64,000 nt of DNA from Cryptomeria japonica (lineage: Eukaryota > Streptophyta > Pinopsida > Cupressales > Cupressaceae): positions 41,653,140 through 41,717,139 of the forward strand of contig NC_081411.1 in NCBI RefSeq assembly GCF_030272615.1, read 5' to 3'. The first letter of the stretch is position 1; each line of letters begins with the position of its first letter. A program made the translations under genes and the position numbers. Positions 11,416-24,540 of this stretch are shown in pieces. A model generated the notes under the pieces. It worked only from the letters and a program-made list of their open reading frames with translations. It did no database searches and was not told the origin of the DNA.

Positions 11416-12591
11416 TCACCTCTCCAAGTCGGTCTCATTCTCTTCATCAAGATATATACATGAAATATAACATTTAAGTATAAGTGGCATTTCAATATGT
11501 CTTTTTTCTTTCTTATATTTCATGTATATATTGGCAGGATGTTTGAGAGTGGTTTCAGATCTCTAAGAATTATAATGCAAATTCTAGGTTTTAGAAGATC
11601 TTTCAAATTTTCAAATTTAGTCAAATTTCAGGCCATTTCTAGATCAGGATGACATTTGTGGATTGATGTGAATTTCTAGACTTAGATGATTTTGCATGCT
11701 TTCCACTTTTGGAATAGGAGTTCCATACTAGTGAGCCTCGTGTGAGTCATTTGTGTCACCATTTTTTTTATCCAACTTGTCTACCTTCTGACTCTTCTGG
11801 ATTTATAATTGATCTTCAGGAATGTTAAGTCTTAAGTGTCTTCACGGATGAACCTGCCAAAATAGATTTTCCCAAATAGTAAGTGTTTCAAAATGTTAGG
11901 GTTTGGACAAAATAGGCCAAGAAAGCACTTACTAAAAATGGAAACTTATTAAAAATAGAAATTACTAAAACTAGTAAGTTTGATTTTTGGCAAAATTAGA
12001 CCAATTTGGGAGGCAGTGAAATTTACTAAAAATAGTAAGTGCTCGAAATTCGCTCAAATTTTACTAGAAGGTTCCTTGAAGGGTCCTAACTCCAGTTCTA
12101 CATTCAATTTTTGAAAACCCTTAAAGGAAACCCCTAAAACCTAGAATTGAAGGCAAAAACCCTAAATTGTCGAAACAAGCCCTAGACTTAGCCAAACTTG
12201 CTCAAACAAAAAGTAGACTAGATCAAATTCGACCCACTCACTTGCAGATTTGGAGCATTGATGAGATTGTTGCAAAAAGAAACCATAACCAAAAGACTTA
12301 GAGGGCCTAAAAAGTAGGGGGTCCCCATTTGCAATGGGGCGATGTGTAAAAATGTCACAACATCTAGCCCCCACCTGAATAAATGTTCCCAAACATTTCA
12401 AAGATAAAAAACCAATCAATGGGGTAAGTGTTGAAATACACTTCAGGGCAAGAAACTAGATTAAAGCACATTCATCTGAGATTGTTTAAGTGTGTGCATA
12501 TGCATTCAAACTCCTAGAATTAGTCAATGGCAGGCTAAAGGTATCTATACTTCAATAGCATCCTGGACATTACCTCGCTGCCAGTCATCCT

Positions 12592-14139
<1,548 letters not shown>

Positions 14140-14542
14140 TATTACTCTCTTGGAGAGCCTCAAACGCTATCAACGCATTTGACTCTACTCACTCTGCAAG
14201 TCAAATCGAATCCAATCTCTATTTTGTCTACTTCCAACGCATTTTCCTTCTCTTTTCTTGAATGTTTAAGCGAGGGACCGAACCCACTTTATTCGTAGTC
14301 CTCTTTTTGCTCCCTTGGATCAATCGAAAAAACGACTGAATCTGCCTTCTTTCTTTGTGCAGGTCGTCGTCTTGTGTAATTTCCAAGCGTTTTCTTTACT
14401 CTTCTTTACTATGATCTATTTAATTCACGCTACTACTCCTCTCCCAAATAAACTGCTCTGTCATTGAGCACACTGCAATCAAATACAATTCGTTCTGTTC
14501 TTCCTTTCTATTTTTAACCGGTTGTTAAGGTTTTCGAAGTCA

Positions 14543-17500
14543 ATGGCTTCTTCTTCATCATCATCTCACCAGCAAACTCAGGAATTTAATGCTTTCTCTG
14601 TAATAGAACCTGCCGGCCTAAGAAGGCAGGTTTGTGAATCTTCTAAAGTGTTTGATGTTTTCATCAACCATAGAGGCCCTGATGTCAAAGGAACTTTGGC
14701 TACTCAGCTTTACAACTCTCTTCAGCAGTTGGGAATAGAGGCGTTTCTTGACTCCGAAGAAAAGGAGCTCGGAATTTCATTTCCTTCGATCATTGAGACT
14801 GCCATCTACTCTGCAAAGGTACACATAGCCATCTTTTCCAAAAGATATGCAGAGTCACCTTGGTGTTTGAATGAGCTACTCCTCATGTTAGAAAGTACGG
14901 CCAAAATTATCCCCGTGTTTTATGAAGTCAACCCTTCTGATCTCCGCTACATAGAAACGGGAGTATACGCTGAAGCATTCATTAAATATAAAGATAAGGG
15001 CAGATACCTGGAGAAGCTCAACGCGTGGAAAGAAGCCCTTCACTCTCTCTCACTGATAGCAGGGGAAGAATTTAACAGGTAAAATTTCTGTAATTTGGTA
15101 GCTGTACCATATATATTTCCTTCAAATATGGTTTATCATTTTTCTCACGAAATCCTCCAATAATTTACAATGTTTCAGTGATTGGGATTGCCAAAAAATA
15201 GTAGCAGCTGTGCAAAAAGAAGTACGAAGGAAAACACGTTTACATGTTGCTGAATATCCAGTGGGGCTTAACAATCTTGTCAAAGATTTTGAAAAGCAAT
15301 GTCTTGATGAACTTGTACAAGATTTTGAAAATCAGTGCAGGCAGGAGGAAGGGAAGCATAAAGCTCTGGTAGTGAGCATTTTTGGCATGGGGGGAGTGGG
15401 GAAGACAACTCTCGCCAAAGAATTGTTTAACCGTAAGAGTTTGAACTACAAAAGAACAAGTTTTTTATTTGATGTGCGAGAAAAGTATGTTACAAGCCAA
15501 TTACCTTCCTTGCAACGTAAGCTTATCAAAGATCTATTTGACAGAGAGATCAATTTTACAAGTACAGAGGAAGGAACAGCCTGTATCAAAGATTGTCTAC
15601 AAAGGAGCCTCATTTTAAGTGTCTTAATTGTTGTAGATGACATCCATCATGTGGAGCAGTTGAATGCTCTAGCAGTCATGGATATCTTAAGAAAATCTGG
15701 TAATAGTCTGATTATTGTGACAACCCGTGATGCTGGTGTGCTTATATCAGCAGGGATTACTGTTGGTTATAACTTAAAAGGAATGGATAGAAATTATGCG
15801 AGAGAACTCTTTTGTTGGCATGCCTTCCGCCAAGGCCATCCTTGTAGTGGGTATGAGGTACTGGTTGACAACTTTGTAGACGTGTGTGGAGGCTTACCTT
15901 TGTCACTTCAGGTGCTGGGAAGACATGTTCATGGTAGACATCATAGGTATTGGAGTTCAGAATTGACTAAAGTCAGTAAGACGCTGCCTCGGGATGTAAA
16001 ACAAAGACTGTTAATAAGTTTTGATGCATTGGACGATGATGAAAAACAGGTTTTCATGGACACTGCTTGCTTTTTTGTGGGTAAACCGAAGAGTATAGCT
16101 GAAAGAGTATGGGAGCGATCAGGATGGGATGCACAACATGCATTGGAAACGCTGAAAGACAAGTGTCTTGTAGAAGAAATTAAAATTTGGGATCGGGATG
16201 AAGGAAAGACAATTGGATTGAGAATGCATGACCACCTGAGGGACTTGGGAAGAGAATTGACATTGAAGCTCGGTTCTCCTCATCGCCTGTGGCATCCTCA
16301 AGATCTGAAATCTTTGGTATGTTTGTTATGCCTCTAGATTCCTTCTTAGTATTGTAATTTTACAAGTCGTAAATTGTCACTAAACAGAGAAAACTAAGCC
16401 GCTATTGTGCCTGCAGGAATTAGGCGGTTTAAAAAATATACTCACCAAAACCAATCTCAGGTGTTTTTATGCTTTTTTCGACAAGTCCATGGATATTCGA
16501 GTTACATTCTTTTTAGGCCAGGCAGATAGTTGCCTTGAGACGTCAGATTCCTTAATATGGCTCCCCCTTGAGCAGAACTCCAAAGAACAGCCAAGCATTC
16601 CTATATGGATTCCTCTTCGAAAATTGCATTATTTGAGAATCCACTTGGGACAACTGAAAACGTCGTGGGAGAATAGAATACAGGTATTTTGATCCTCTCT
16701 CCCAAAATTTAAATCTCCGTTAAGACTATGGTGGAATGCTTTATGTTATAGTTGTCTCCGGACTATTTGTTTTGCTCCAACATTGAGAACTTTACACACA
16801 TTTATCTTGAATTTCAGGCACCGTCCCAGTTGAAAGAGCTGCAAAATTCTCAAACCTCTTCAAAAGAGTTTCCAGATTTTCGAGGAATATCAGATGATTT
16901 AGAGAATGTGCTCTTAGATGCCACAGGATTGCCAATCCAAGGTTCGTCTTTACTAGAATCTCTGAGCATGAATCTTTCTACTTTATGTTTGAGGTTTTCC
17001 ACATTAAGAGGGGAGCAGGTTTCCACTAAAAGAGGAGACAGGACTCTCTGTAAATCTTTGGTTATCTTGAATTTCAAATTTAATGAGGAATTGCATTGGG
17101 ATAGTGGGAAGGCCGCAATGAGTGGGCTTGAAAAGCTAGAGATTAATGGTGAAAAATTTGTATCCAAGATCTTAATTAGTGGGATTCACTATCCAAGCCT
17201 TGAGTCTATCAAACTTCATTACATGGAAAATCTTATGGAGGTGGATTTAACAAGGGTAAAGACATTAAATTTTCTTGATATAAGAAATTGTCCAAATCTC
17301 AAAAGATTGGCAGCAACATCTGATCTTCCAAATCTTAGGAACTCGACAAGTGTGTCAGGAGTTCCAGATCTTAGGAATGTTGTAGGATCGAAGGTCAACA
17401 ATTGTACGGATTTGATAGCAGTTGACCATTTTAATAGTGTATCAGGAGTATCCGGTTTTAGGAGGCTGGGACAATTTAAAATCAGCGAATGCCAAGAGCT

Positions 17501-20276
17501 TGAAGAGCTATGGCTTGGGCATCTGTGTTGCCTGGAAAAAATCACAATTGAAAACTGTAATCATTTGAAGTACTTGTGCTTCAGTGGTATGAAGTGTCTG
17601 GAGATCATAACATTTCAGACAAATGTGATGGTGAAATATTTTCAGTTGGATGACTGCCAAAATTTAAAAATAATAGAGTTTTCTTGTGAAGAACTTGTAG
17701 AATTAAGCATTTGCGGCTGTCCAGAGCTCGAGAAATTGCCAGCTTTTAAAGGTCTAAATTGCCTTGAGAGGATTATAATTGATGGATGTGGTAAGTTAAA
17801 ATATCTTCAGTTATATCATTGTCGAAATTTGAAAAGTGTGTCGGGTAACTCTATTAGATGTTTGCATGTTACTAGTTGTTCTGAGCTTGAGGAGTTGTCA
17901 TGTCTTTCCAGAGTGGAGAAAATTGAGATTTGTCAATGTGAGAAAATACAGAATATTAGGCTGCCAAAGGCACTCATCTGTCTTTCTGTAGAAGGTTGCA
18001 GAGATTTGCAAAGAATAGCAGGAACCGGTGATCTTATGAAGCTTAGAAAGTTGACTATTAGAAAGTGTCCTAAGCTTGAGGAGTTGTCATGTCTTTCCAG
18101 AGTGGATGACATGGAGAAAATTGAGATTTGTAAGTGTGAGAAGATACAGAACATTAGGCTGCCAACGGCACTCATCTATCTGTCTGTAATAGGTTGTAGA
18201 GATTTGCAAAGAGTAGCAGGGACCGGTGACCTTACGAAGCTTAGAGAGTTGACTATTAGTAATTGTCCTGAGCTCGAGGAGTTGCCAAGTCTTTCCTTAG
18301 TGAACGACATTCAGAAAATTGAGATTTATCGTTGTGAGAAGTTAAGAAACATAGGCTCCCAACAACACTCATGTGCCTGTCTGTAGAAAGTTGCAGAGAT
18401 TTGCAAATAGTAGCAGGAACCGGTGATCTTATGAAGCTTAGAGAGTTGACTATTAGTAATTGTCCTGAGCTTGAGGAGTTGCCATGTCTTTCCAGAGTGA
18501 ACAACATGGGGATAATTGAGATTTATCAGTGTGAGAAAATACAGAGCATTAGGCTGCCAACAGAACTCACCATTTTGTCTGTAAAAAGTTGCAGAGATTT
18601 GCAAACAATAGCAGGAACCAGTGATCTTAAGAAGCTTAAAGAGTTGACTATTGGTAATTGTCCTGAGCTTGAGGAGTTGCCATGTCTTTCCAGAGTGAAC
18701 GACATGGGGAAAATTGAGATTTATCAGTGTGAGAAGATACAGAACATTAGGCTGCCAATAACACTCATCACTCTGTCTGTAGAAAGTTGTAGAGATTTGC
18801 AAAGAGTAGCAGGAACCGGTGATCTTGTGGAGCTTAGAGAGTTGACTATTAGAGAGTGTCCTGAGCTTGAGGAGTTGCCATGTCTTTCCAGAGTGAATGC
18901 CATGGAGACAATTGAGATTTATCACTGTGAGAAGATACAAAACATTAGTCTGCCAACAGTGCTCATCTATCTGTCTGTAGAAAGTTGCAGAGATTTGCAA
19001 AGAGTAGCAGGAACCGGTGATCTTATGAAGCTTAGAAAATTGACTATTAGAAAGTGTCCCGAGCTTGAGGAGTTGCCATGTCTTTCCAGAGTGAATGACA
19101 TGGAGAAAATTGAGATTTGTCAGTGTGAGAAGATACAGAACATCAGCCTGCCAACGACACTCATGTATCTGTCTATAAACAGTTGCAGAGATTTGCAGAG
19201 AGTAGCAGGAACCGGTGATCTTATGAAGATTAGAGAGTTGACTATTAGAGAGTGTCCTGAGCTTGAGGAGTTGCCATGTCTTTCCAGAGTGAACACCATG
19301 GACAAAATTGAGATTTATCAGTGTGAGAAGATACAGAACATTAGGCTGCCAACCATACTCATCAGTCTGTCTGTAAAAAGTTGCAGAGATTTGCAAACAG
19401 TAGCAGGAACCGGTGATCTTCTTGAGCTTAGAGAGTGTCCTGAGCTTATGCAGTTGCCGAGTCTTTCCAGAATGATCTGGTTGGAGCAAATTGTGATTGA
19501 CTCTTGTGAGAAGCTGCAGAACATAGCAGGCATTGAAGAGCTACTTGCATTAAAATATTTGAACCTTAGTTATTGCAGCAATGCAGTAATACGGAATTGC
19601 GTTCATAAGTTGAAGGTAATGATTTCATTACCCCCTTTTAATAGGCAACCATAAATATGGTGTTCAACACAATTATTCTTCTGTTTTATTTTTGACCTTC
19701 AGCTTTGTTTTTTCATTTGTACTTGTTAGATTGTCTATATTTTCGTTGTTATATGTTAAGGGACCTGTAAATGAAAATAATTTAATGTAGATGAACTGAG
19801 TATTTTGTCTCTTATTTCAGAGTGAGCCATCAAAGGGAATGGTTATGATTGGAAGAGCAGTGGATGGAGTGGAGTCAAGATTAAACAAAAATCTATTTCG
19901 TGACTCTAATATTGGCGTTGAGGGAGTCGGTGAAATTGGTTCGCACAAAATTCGGTCACAAGTGAATGCAGTAGTTATATGCTTTGTGGTTGCTGTTGAC
20001 AGCGATACTTCGGTATGGGATATAAATGAATCACTTCCGCACTCTTTCTGTGGCTATGAGCATCCGCTTGAGGTGCGTGAGGGAGAATGGATAATTACAA
20101 TGGTAGAATATAATTATAATTTTTGGAGTTCCTGTTTCGAAGTTGATGACATTCTAGATGCTTTGAGGAGTCATGGGATACTGAAGAAGGGGATTTGGGT
20201 AGAGCTGAAGAAAGATGAAGTGCGGAAAAGTGTGCAAGTGCTCTCTACAATTGTTGATAGGTTATATCATTATTGA
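14543..20276 (+). CDS. TIR-NBS-LRR immune receptor, copy 1 (frame shifted within the LRR)
   Basis: This is an intracellular receptor of the plant TNL class, which senses pathogen effectors and signals through its TIR NADase domain. Exons: 14543-15078 (TIR), 15179-16316 (NBS), 16417-16683 (linker), 16818-19615 (LRR), 19821-20276 (post-LRR); all introns are GT..AG and phases match. The ATG at 14543 gives MASSSSSS, matching copy 2. Motifs: TIR FDVFINHRGPD and SPWCLNELLLMLES; P-loop GMGGVGKTT (~residue 248); kinase-2 LIVVDDIHH; RNBS-B LIIVTTRD; GLPL CGGLPLSLQVLG; MHD near residue 528. The LRR exon holds eight modules of about 198 bp. One module (18276-18472) is 197 bp: a T is missing near 18352 (AACATAGG against AACATTAGG in sister modules), so the frame ends at 18386. 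The rest stays open in the shifted frame, suggesting either a very young mutation or an assembly error. The post-LRR part may be a C-JID-like jelly-roll domain. Confidence 0.87.
17889..19447 (+). repeat. LRR module array: eight tandem ~198-bp units
   Basis: Module starts (GAGGAGTTG or equivalent) lie at 17889, 18078, 18276, 18473, 18671, 18869, 19067, 19265 and 19448. The intervals are 189, 198, 197, 198, 198, 198, 198 and 183 bases. Each full unit encodes 66 residues, roughly ELPCLSRVNDMEKIEI, QCEKIQNIRLP, YLSVESCRDLQRVAGTGDL, KLRELTIRECPELE, i.e. about three LRRs. Units 4-8 are the most alike, pointing to recent unequal exchange. Confidence 0.95.
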
Positions 20277-20393
20277 ATTGAGTTTTCATTGCAGTCTTTA
20301 TTTATTAAGAAAAGTGTGCAAATGCTCTCTACAATTGTTAATAGATTATATCATTTTTGAATTGAGTTTTCATTGCAGTTTTTATTTATGAAA
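20226..20393 (+). repeat. 84-bp tandem duplication of the TNL1 3' end
   Basis: AAAAGTGTGCAAGTGCTCTC at 20226 recurs as AAAAGTGTGCAAATGCTCTC at 20310. The unit spans the last ~16 codons, the stop codon and the start of the 3' untranslated region. The second copy lies after the stop and is untranslated. Confidence 0.92.
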
Positions 20394-20414
20394 CATGTAA
20401 GATGTAGATCGTTT

Positions 20415-20420
20415 AATAAA
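20415..20420 (+). promoter_or_regulatory. likely polyadenylation signal of TNL1
   Basis: AATAAA within GTTTAATAAAGTTTG, about 140 bases after the stop codon at 20274-20276. The position is suitable for 3'-end formation; this is inferred from the motif only. Confidence 0.5.
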
Positions 20421-21040
20421 GTTTGAATTGCATTTTATTTCATAGAATCAGCATAGTAATTTTTAAAAAATAATCAGTATAGTAATTTAAAAAAAAATAA
20501 AATAAAATTTAAGACATTCAAAGTGGAGTAACATTTTTTAAGGAAAATTTTATTTTAGCTAATATTTAAAAAAATAAAATAAAATTTTAGTATATTTGAG
20601 TTTAGTTTCCAACATGATCATATTAATATTTTTCATATATTAAAAAGGTTTTAATTAACTAATAATAATTGTATTTTTGATTAACTAAAAACATATTTTA
20701 AATTTTTTTCGTCTTTTAATTAATTAAAAAAATATTTTAAAATTATCATTATATTTATATTTATATTTTTAAAATGTAAAGACATACATTTTTTAAGGAT
20801 TTTTTTAAAAATATTTATTTATGTGAAATATCTTTTTGACTTCACCTCCATAATATAATAAATAAAGTACTAAAAAATAAAGATGCACAAAATAATTTAA
20901 ATGAATGGTTAAATTTCATTTACTATAGTAGATTGTTGTATACTTGTAAGAAAATTAAAATATAAAACTTTGGAAATATAAACATTTGACTCCATATACC
21001 ATGAGACAACAATCTTGACCATAATATTGTAGAAGAAATA

Positions 21041-24000
21041 CATAGTTAAAAATACCATGCATGGTATAACTTCACCTAACATGAAAATCTTGCCTAAAAT
21101 ATTGTAAAACAATAATAAAACAATCACAACACCTCTTGATGTACAAGAATTTAGAAAGCAAAGAGCACAATTTAATTGTTAGATGGAGTTGTTGTCCTCT
21201 CATACTTTGACTTGTGACCACTATTATTTCCATTCTAACACTCTCCACATTATGTAAATGCTAGTCATTGAAATATTCAATTTTTTATTTTAACCTAAAT
21301 ATAGATTAACAAGATATTAAGTAGTATTTGATGCATTTGCGTAAGGTTCTTGTTGGTTATTATTGTAGTAGTTGATAGTATGTGTTATTATTGTAGTTGC
21401 ATTTGACACTTATGATGTCTATTCAATGTACTTTTGGTAGTTCTTTAATTGACAAAACATGAATGTAGTATTAAAATATAGAGTTAATGCAAAATACCAA
21501 ATTAGTTAGTGATCATGAACATTCAAGCTACATAAATCTTTCATAGAGACAATAGTGAAATATAAACAAATTAAGGTTGAGTAGAGTTGTAAATTGTGCA
21601 TCTTCAATTTGAATGAATTAATTTTTAGATCATTCAGTTTTAGATTGCCAAATACAGTAGTAGAGATTTAACATAATTAGTGAACATAATAGATCAAGTC
21701 TTAGTACAATGTTGAAGACAAAAAATGTAGTGAATGAATAGAACCATAGAAATCAAAAGTTTATACAAATAATTTTGAAAGTCTAAGCAATTTCTACACA
21801 TGATGATAAAAATGAGCATAAGTAAACAATATAGCACTATGTTGAAAACTATAGAAATAACAAATGAAGCAAAGTTGGATAAGTAGTTATGCAAATGAAT
21901 TTTATTATTGGTCTAGTAAAAAATTGTGAGCACAAACATTGAATTCATATCACATTATTTGAGATAAGAAATAGTGGTTTGGTAGTAGAGATCCATCATT
22001 GTTTTTGTTTGTTTCCCACTTGCTTTCTGCAAATTTTTCGTTCTAAATTTTTCATAAAACATTATTTGATTATGTAGGCAATTGCAAAAGTTAGAAACAT
22101 CTAAGCAGTAATCTAGATCAATAGAAAATACCATATATACCTTTTAATCTAATGTGTTGATTTTTGTTGAATGAAACTGGCATTGGTAGTAATATTATTT
22201 TAGTTTAATGTGAAATATCCTATTACAAAGAAGTCACAAAGCATAAAAATGATTGTTGATCTGTCTTCAATGTAGCCTTGATATGCAACATTTTGTAGAC
22301 TAGGCAAAAACAACTAAATAATAGATTTATTAGTAGAACAATGCATTGTTTGTTTGTTTTCCACTGTTAGGATGGTTTTAAGATATAAGGAGTAGATATA
22401 GTTGACTTCTTCATCACATCTAGCACAATGGGTAAGTTTTCCTTCAGGTGTGCCATACTTATCAAATTTGTAGTTGCACTTTAGAATAAATACATGAAAT
22501 ATATTAGAGAGTGCATTGACCACTTTTAGAGTTCCATCAACTTGCAACATGTTAGAATATTATTGTTATTGGAAGGTGTAACTTGAAAATTATGTGAATG
22601 ATTGCAAGACTATAATTAAGCTATCACAAACCTAAGATTCCTATAATAAATCCAAATTACCAATGAAACAAATAAAAGAAGTAAATTAAAACAAGTAAAC
22701 CTCCATTTGTTGTCTCATTGTGTCTTATCACCTTCTGCTCTTGTTTACTGGAATGTTTTCTCTCAGATTGCACTAGTTTGCTTCAAGATGACAAAGGTGA
22801 GTAGATTGTGCTATGCAAGATGTAATATGAAACTAAGATGGATAATGCAAATGCTACATGGTAATGAAAATGCTATGAAATGTTATGCTCTAAGGCAAAG
22901 GCACATTATTGAAATGCTCAAAATGATGGGTTTTCTCTAAAATTGCTTGATAATGAATAGCCTCCAAATGCTAGAGAAATACTTATTTTATAGACTTTGT
23001 AGGAGAAAAATTCTATGTGGCGAGAATCAATAGGTGAGAATGAATCTTGATAGATAAATGACCAGGAATGATTGGTTAGAATAGGAGAGAGAAAGGAGGA
23101 AGATGTTCCTCCTACACATGCAAGATGTTATTGTCTTACCAATAACATCTTAATTTTGCAAAAGAAATTAGATATAAAGACATACCTCTATTTTTAATAT
23201 AAAACAATTCTCTCCCTCACTCTATATAGACTCTTTTGTTCAACGTAGATACAAAGAAACGTATCATTGCTCTAGCATTTCTCTTTCACAAAATGACTCA
23301 TATCAGAGTTATATAGCAATGCATATGTATCGATATGTACATTCTCTTTGAATAGAGGACTTCAAGGATGAATAGCGATATTTAAGCAGATCTTTCAAAA
23401 ATCTCGATCAACCATTAATGTTGCAGTAAAACCCTCTTATAGCATTCTTGAAAAAGTTGACCCATGATACCTTGATCAACAACCACTCTCAATTGCATTT
23501 CCTGATTCTTAATAGATCATCAACATGTTATAAAATTTCTTTCTTGGTTTTTCAAAAAAAAAAACTATCATAGAACTATTATAGTAGACTCAAGAACAAA
23601 AACAAACCATCATTAACCATGAGATCATCTTTAAAACCACTTATTTTGTCTCCATAAACACTTGTTAAACTTAAACACATTACTTTCTTATAGTAATGTA
23701 AAGCACATTTGTTGACCATAAGGAAGATATAGGGTTTAAGACAGAGTAGAGTGTTGACAAAGTATTTCAGCCTAGCATGCAGACCACAACCCTTACTATA
23801 TTATAATGTGGCATTATGATACATTTCATTATGAAAAGGAACTTAATCCATTTGTGTAGACCACATATCATCTTCATATACAAGGTTTTTTTTTAAGGAT
23901 TACCAATTTAATACCACATATTTGCCATGTCATCAGACTGGATGAACAAAAAAAAGTATGCAACAAGAGGCACAATAAGAAGACCTTGAAATGGCTACAA

Positions 24001-24540
24001 ACATCAATTTATATTGCATGTAAACTCCAACTGACATAAGTGACAGATATATCCACCACCAAACCCAACCAAACCACTGGATTACTGTAGTAGAACCAAG
24101 TAACACACACCATGATTAGCAAAAACTTGACTCCATATCTCTCCATAAGTTTTTGTTTTATTTCAGGGTATTTTATGAATGTTTTTGTTTTATTTCAAGA
24201 CATTTTTGCAATTTTTTATGGATTTTTTTTTTTCAGGACTTTATTTGATTTTTAGTTGTTTTTTCAAGACTTTATTTGCTTTTTAGTTTTTTTAGGTTTT
24301 TTTAATGATTTTGCCCCTAGTGTTTAGCAAGGCAAAGAATATGATGAATGTATAAATATGCTTGCTAAAATATTGGTGGATAGAGGGGAGACAGGCCATT
24401 TATAATGGAGATAGAGTAGATGCAATTCCCAAAGACTAGCACACGATGTGATAAAGGACTGGATATGACAATGCAAAGCGATGGCGTGGAATCAGGGACA
24501 TGTCAAGAGGGTTTTGAAAACCATGTTTTCAATGTTACGT
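21041..24540. other. intergenic DNA, no gene recognised
   Basis: AT-rich DNA without long reading frames, splice-linked exons or clear element ends. The T-rich stretch at about 24150-24310 contains loosely repeated units around TTTCAAGACTTTATTTG. That phrase style is seen in LTR-element flanks, but no border was found. Confidence 0.5.

Larger units (their letters stand above)
8859..12420. mobile_element. LTR-retrotransposon-derived non-coding DNA (fossil, unclassified)
   Basis: The left border, TGTAATGTCCCC at 8859, abruptly replaces the last SSL exon and looks like an LTR start. No gag or pol remains. Inside are a TATA-like CTATATAAGG on the minus strand near 10213-10222, a 68-bp tandem duplication (about 10704-10839) and a degenerate GCGCY/GGGCG repeat array (11040-11415). 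The right border is unclear; a possible end is near 12360 (GTCACAACA). More than one element may be mixed here. It is clearly decayed and non-coding. Confidence 0.5.
14140..21040 (+). repeat. left arm of a large inverted duplication carrying TNL gene 1
   Basis: The sequence is similar, in inverted orientation, to 43480-49400. Similarity includes upstream DNA (AATCGAATCCAATCTCTATT at about 14205 versus its complement near 49290; CTATGATCTATTTAATT in both promoters) and downstream DNA (TCACCTCCATAATATAATAA near 20841 versus its near-complement around 43680; ATGTTTATATTTCCAAAG near 43550 versus its complement near 20970). The two arms are diverged, so the duplication is not recent. Confidence 0.85.

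Noticed and set aside
14522-14542. Upstream TTG as the start of TNL1
   Set aside because: Plant nuclear genes start at ATG; the ATG at 14543 matches the start of the inverted copy at 48929.
17889-19447. CRISPR-like regular repeat spacing
   Set aside because: The repeats are contiguous 198-bp coding modules of an LRR domain in a plant gene, with no spacers.
18326-19489. 387-codon open frame on the minus strand, opposite the TNL1 LRR exon
   Set aside because: It exists because the 198-bp module has no antisense stop in that frame and is repeated. It spells the same ~66-residue phrase over and over and has no other support.
22314-22550. Minus-strand frame with a few Cys residues (KCNYKFDKYG, CARCDEE), possibly a zinc-finger relic
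   Set aside because: The Cys/His spacing fits no known finger and there are no neighbouring transposase remains.
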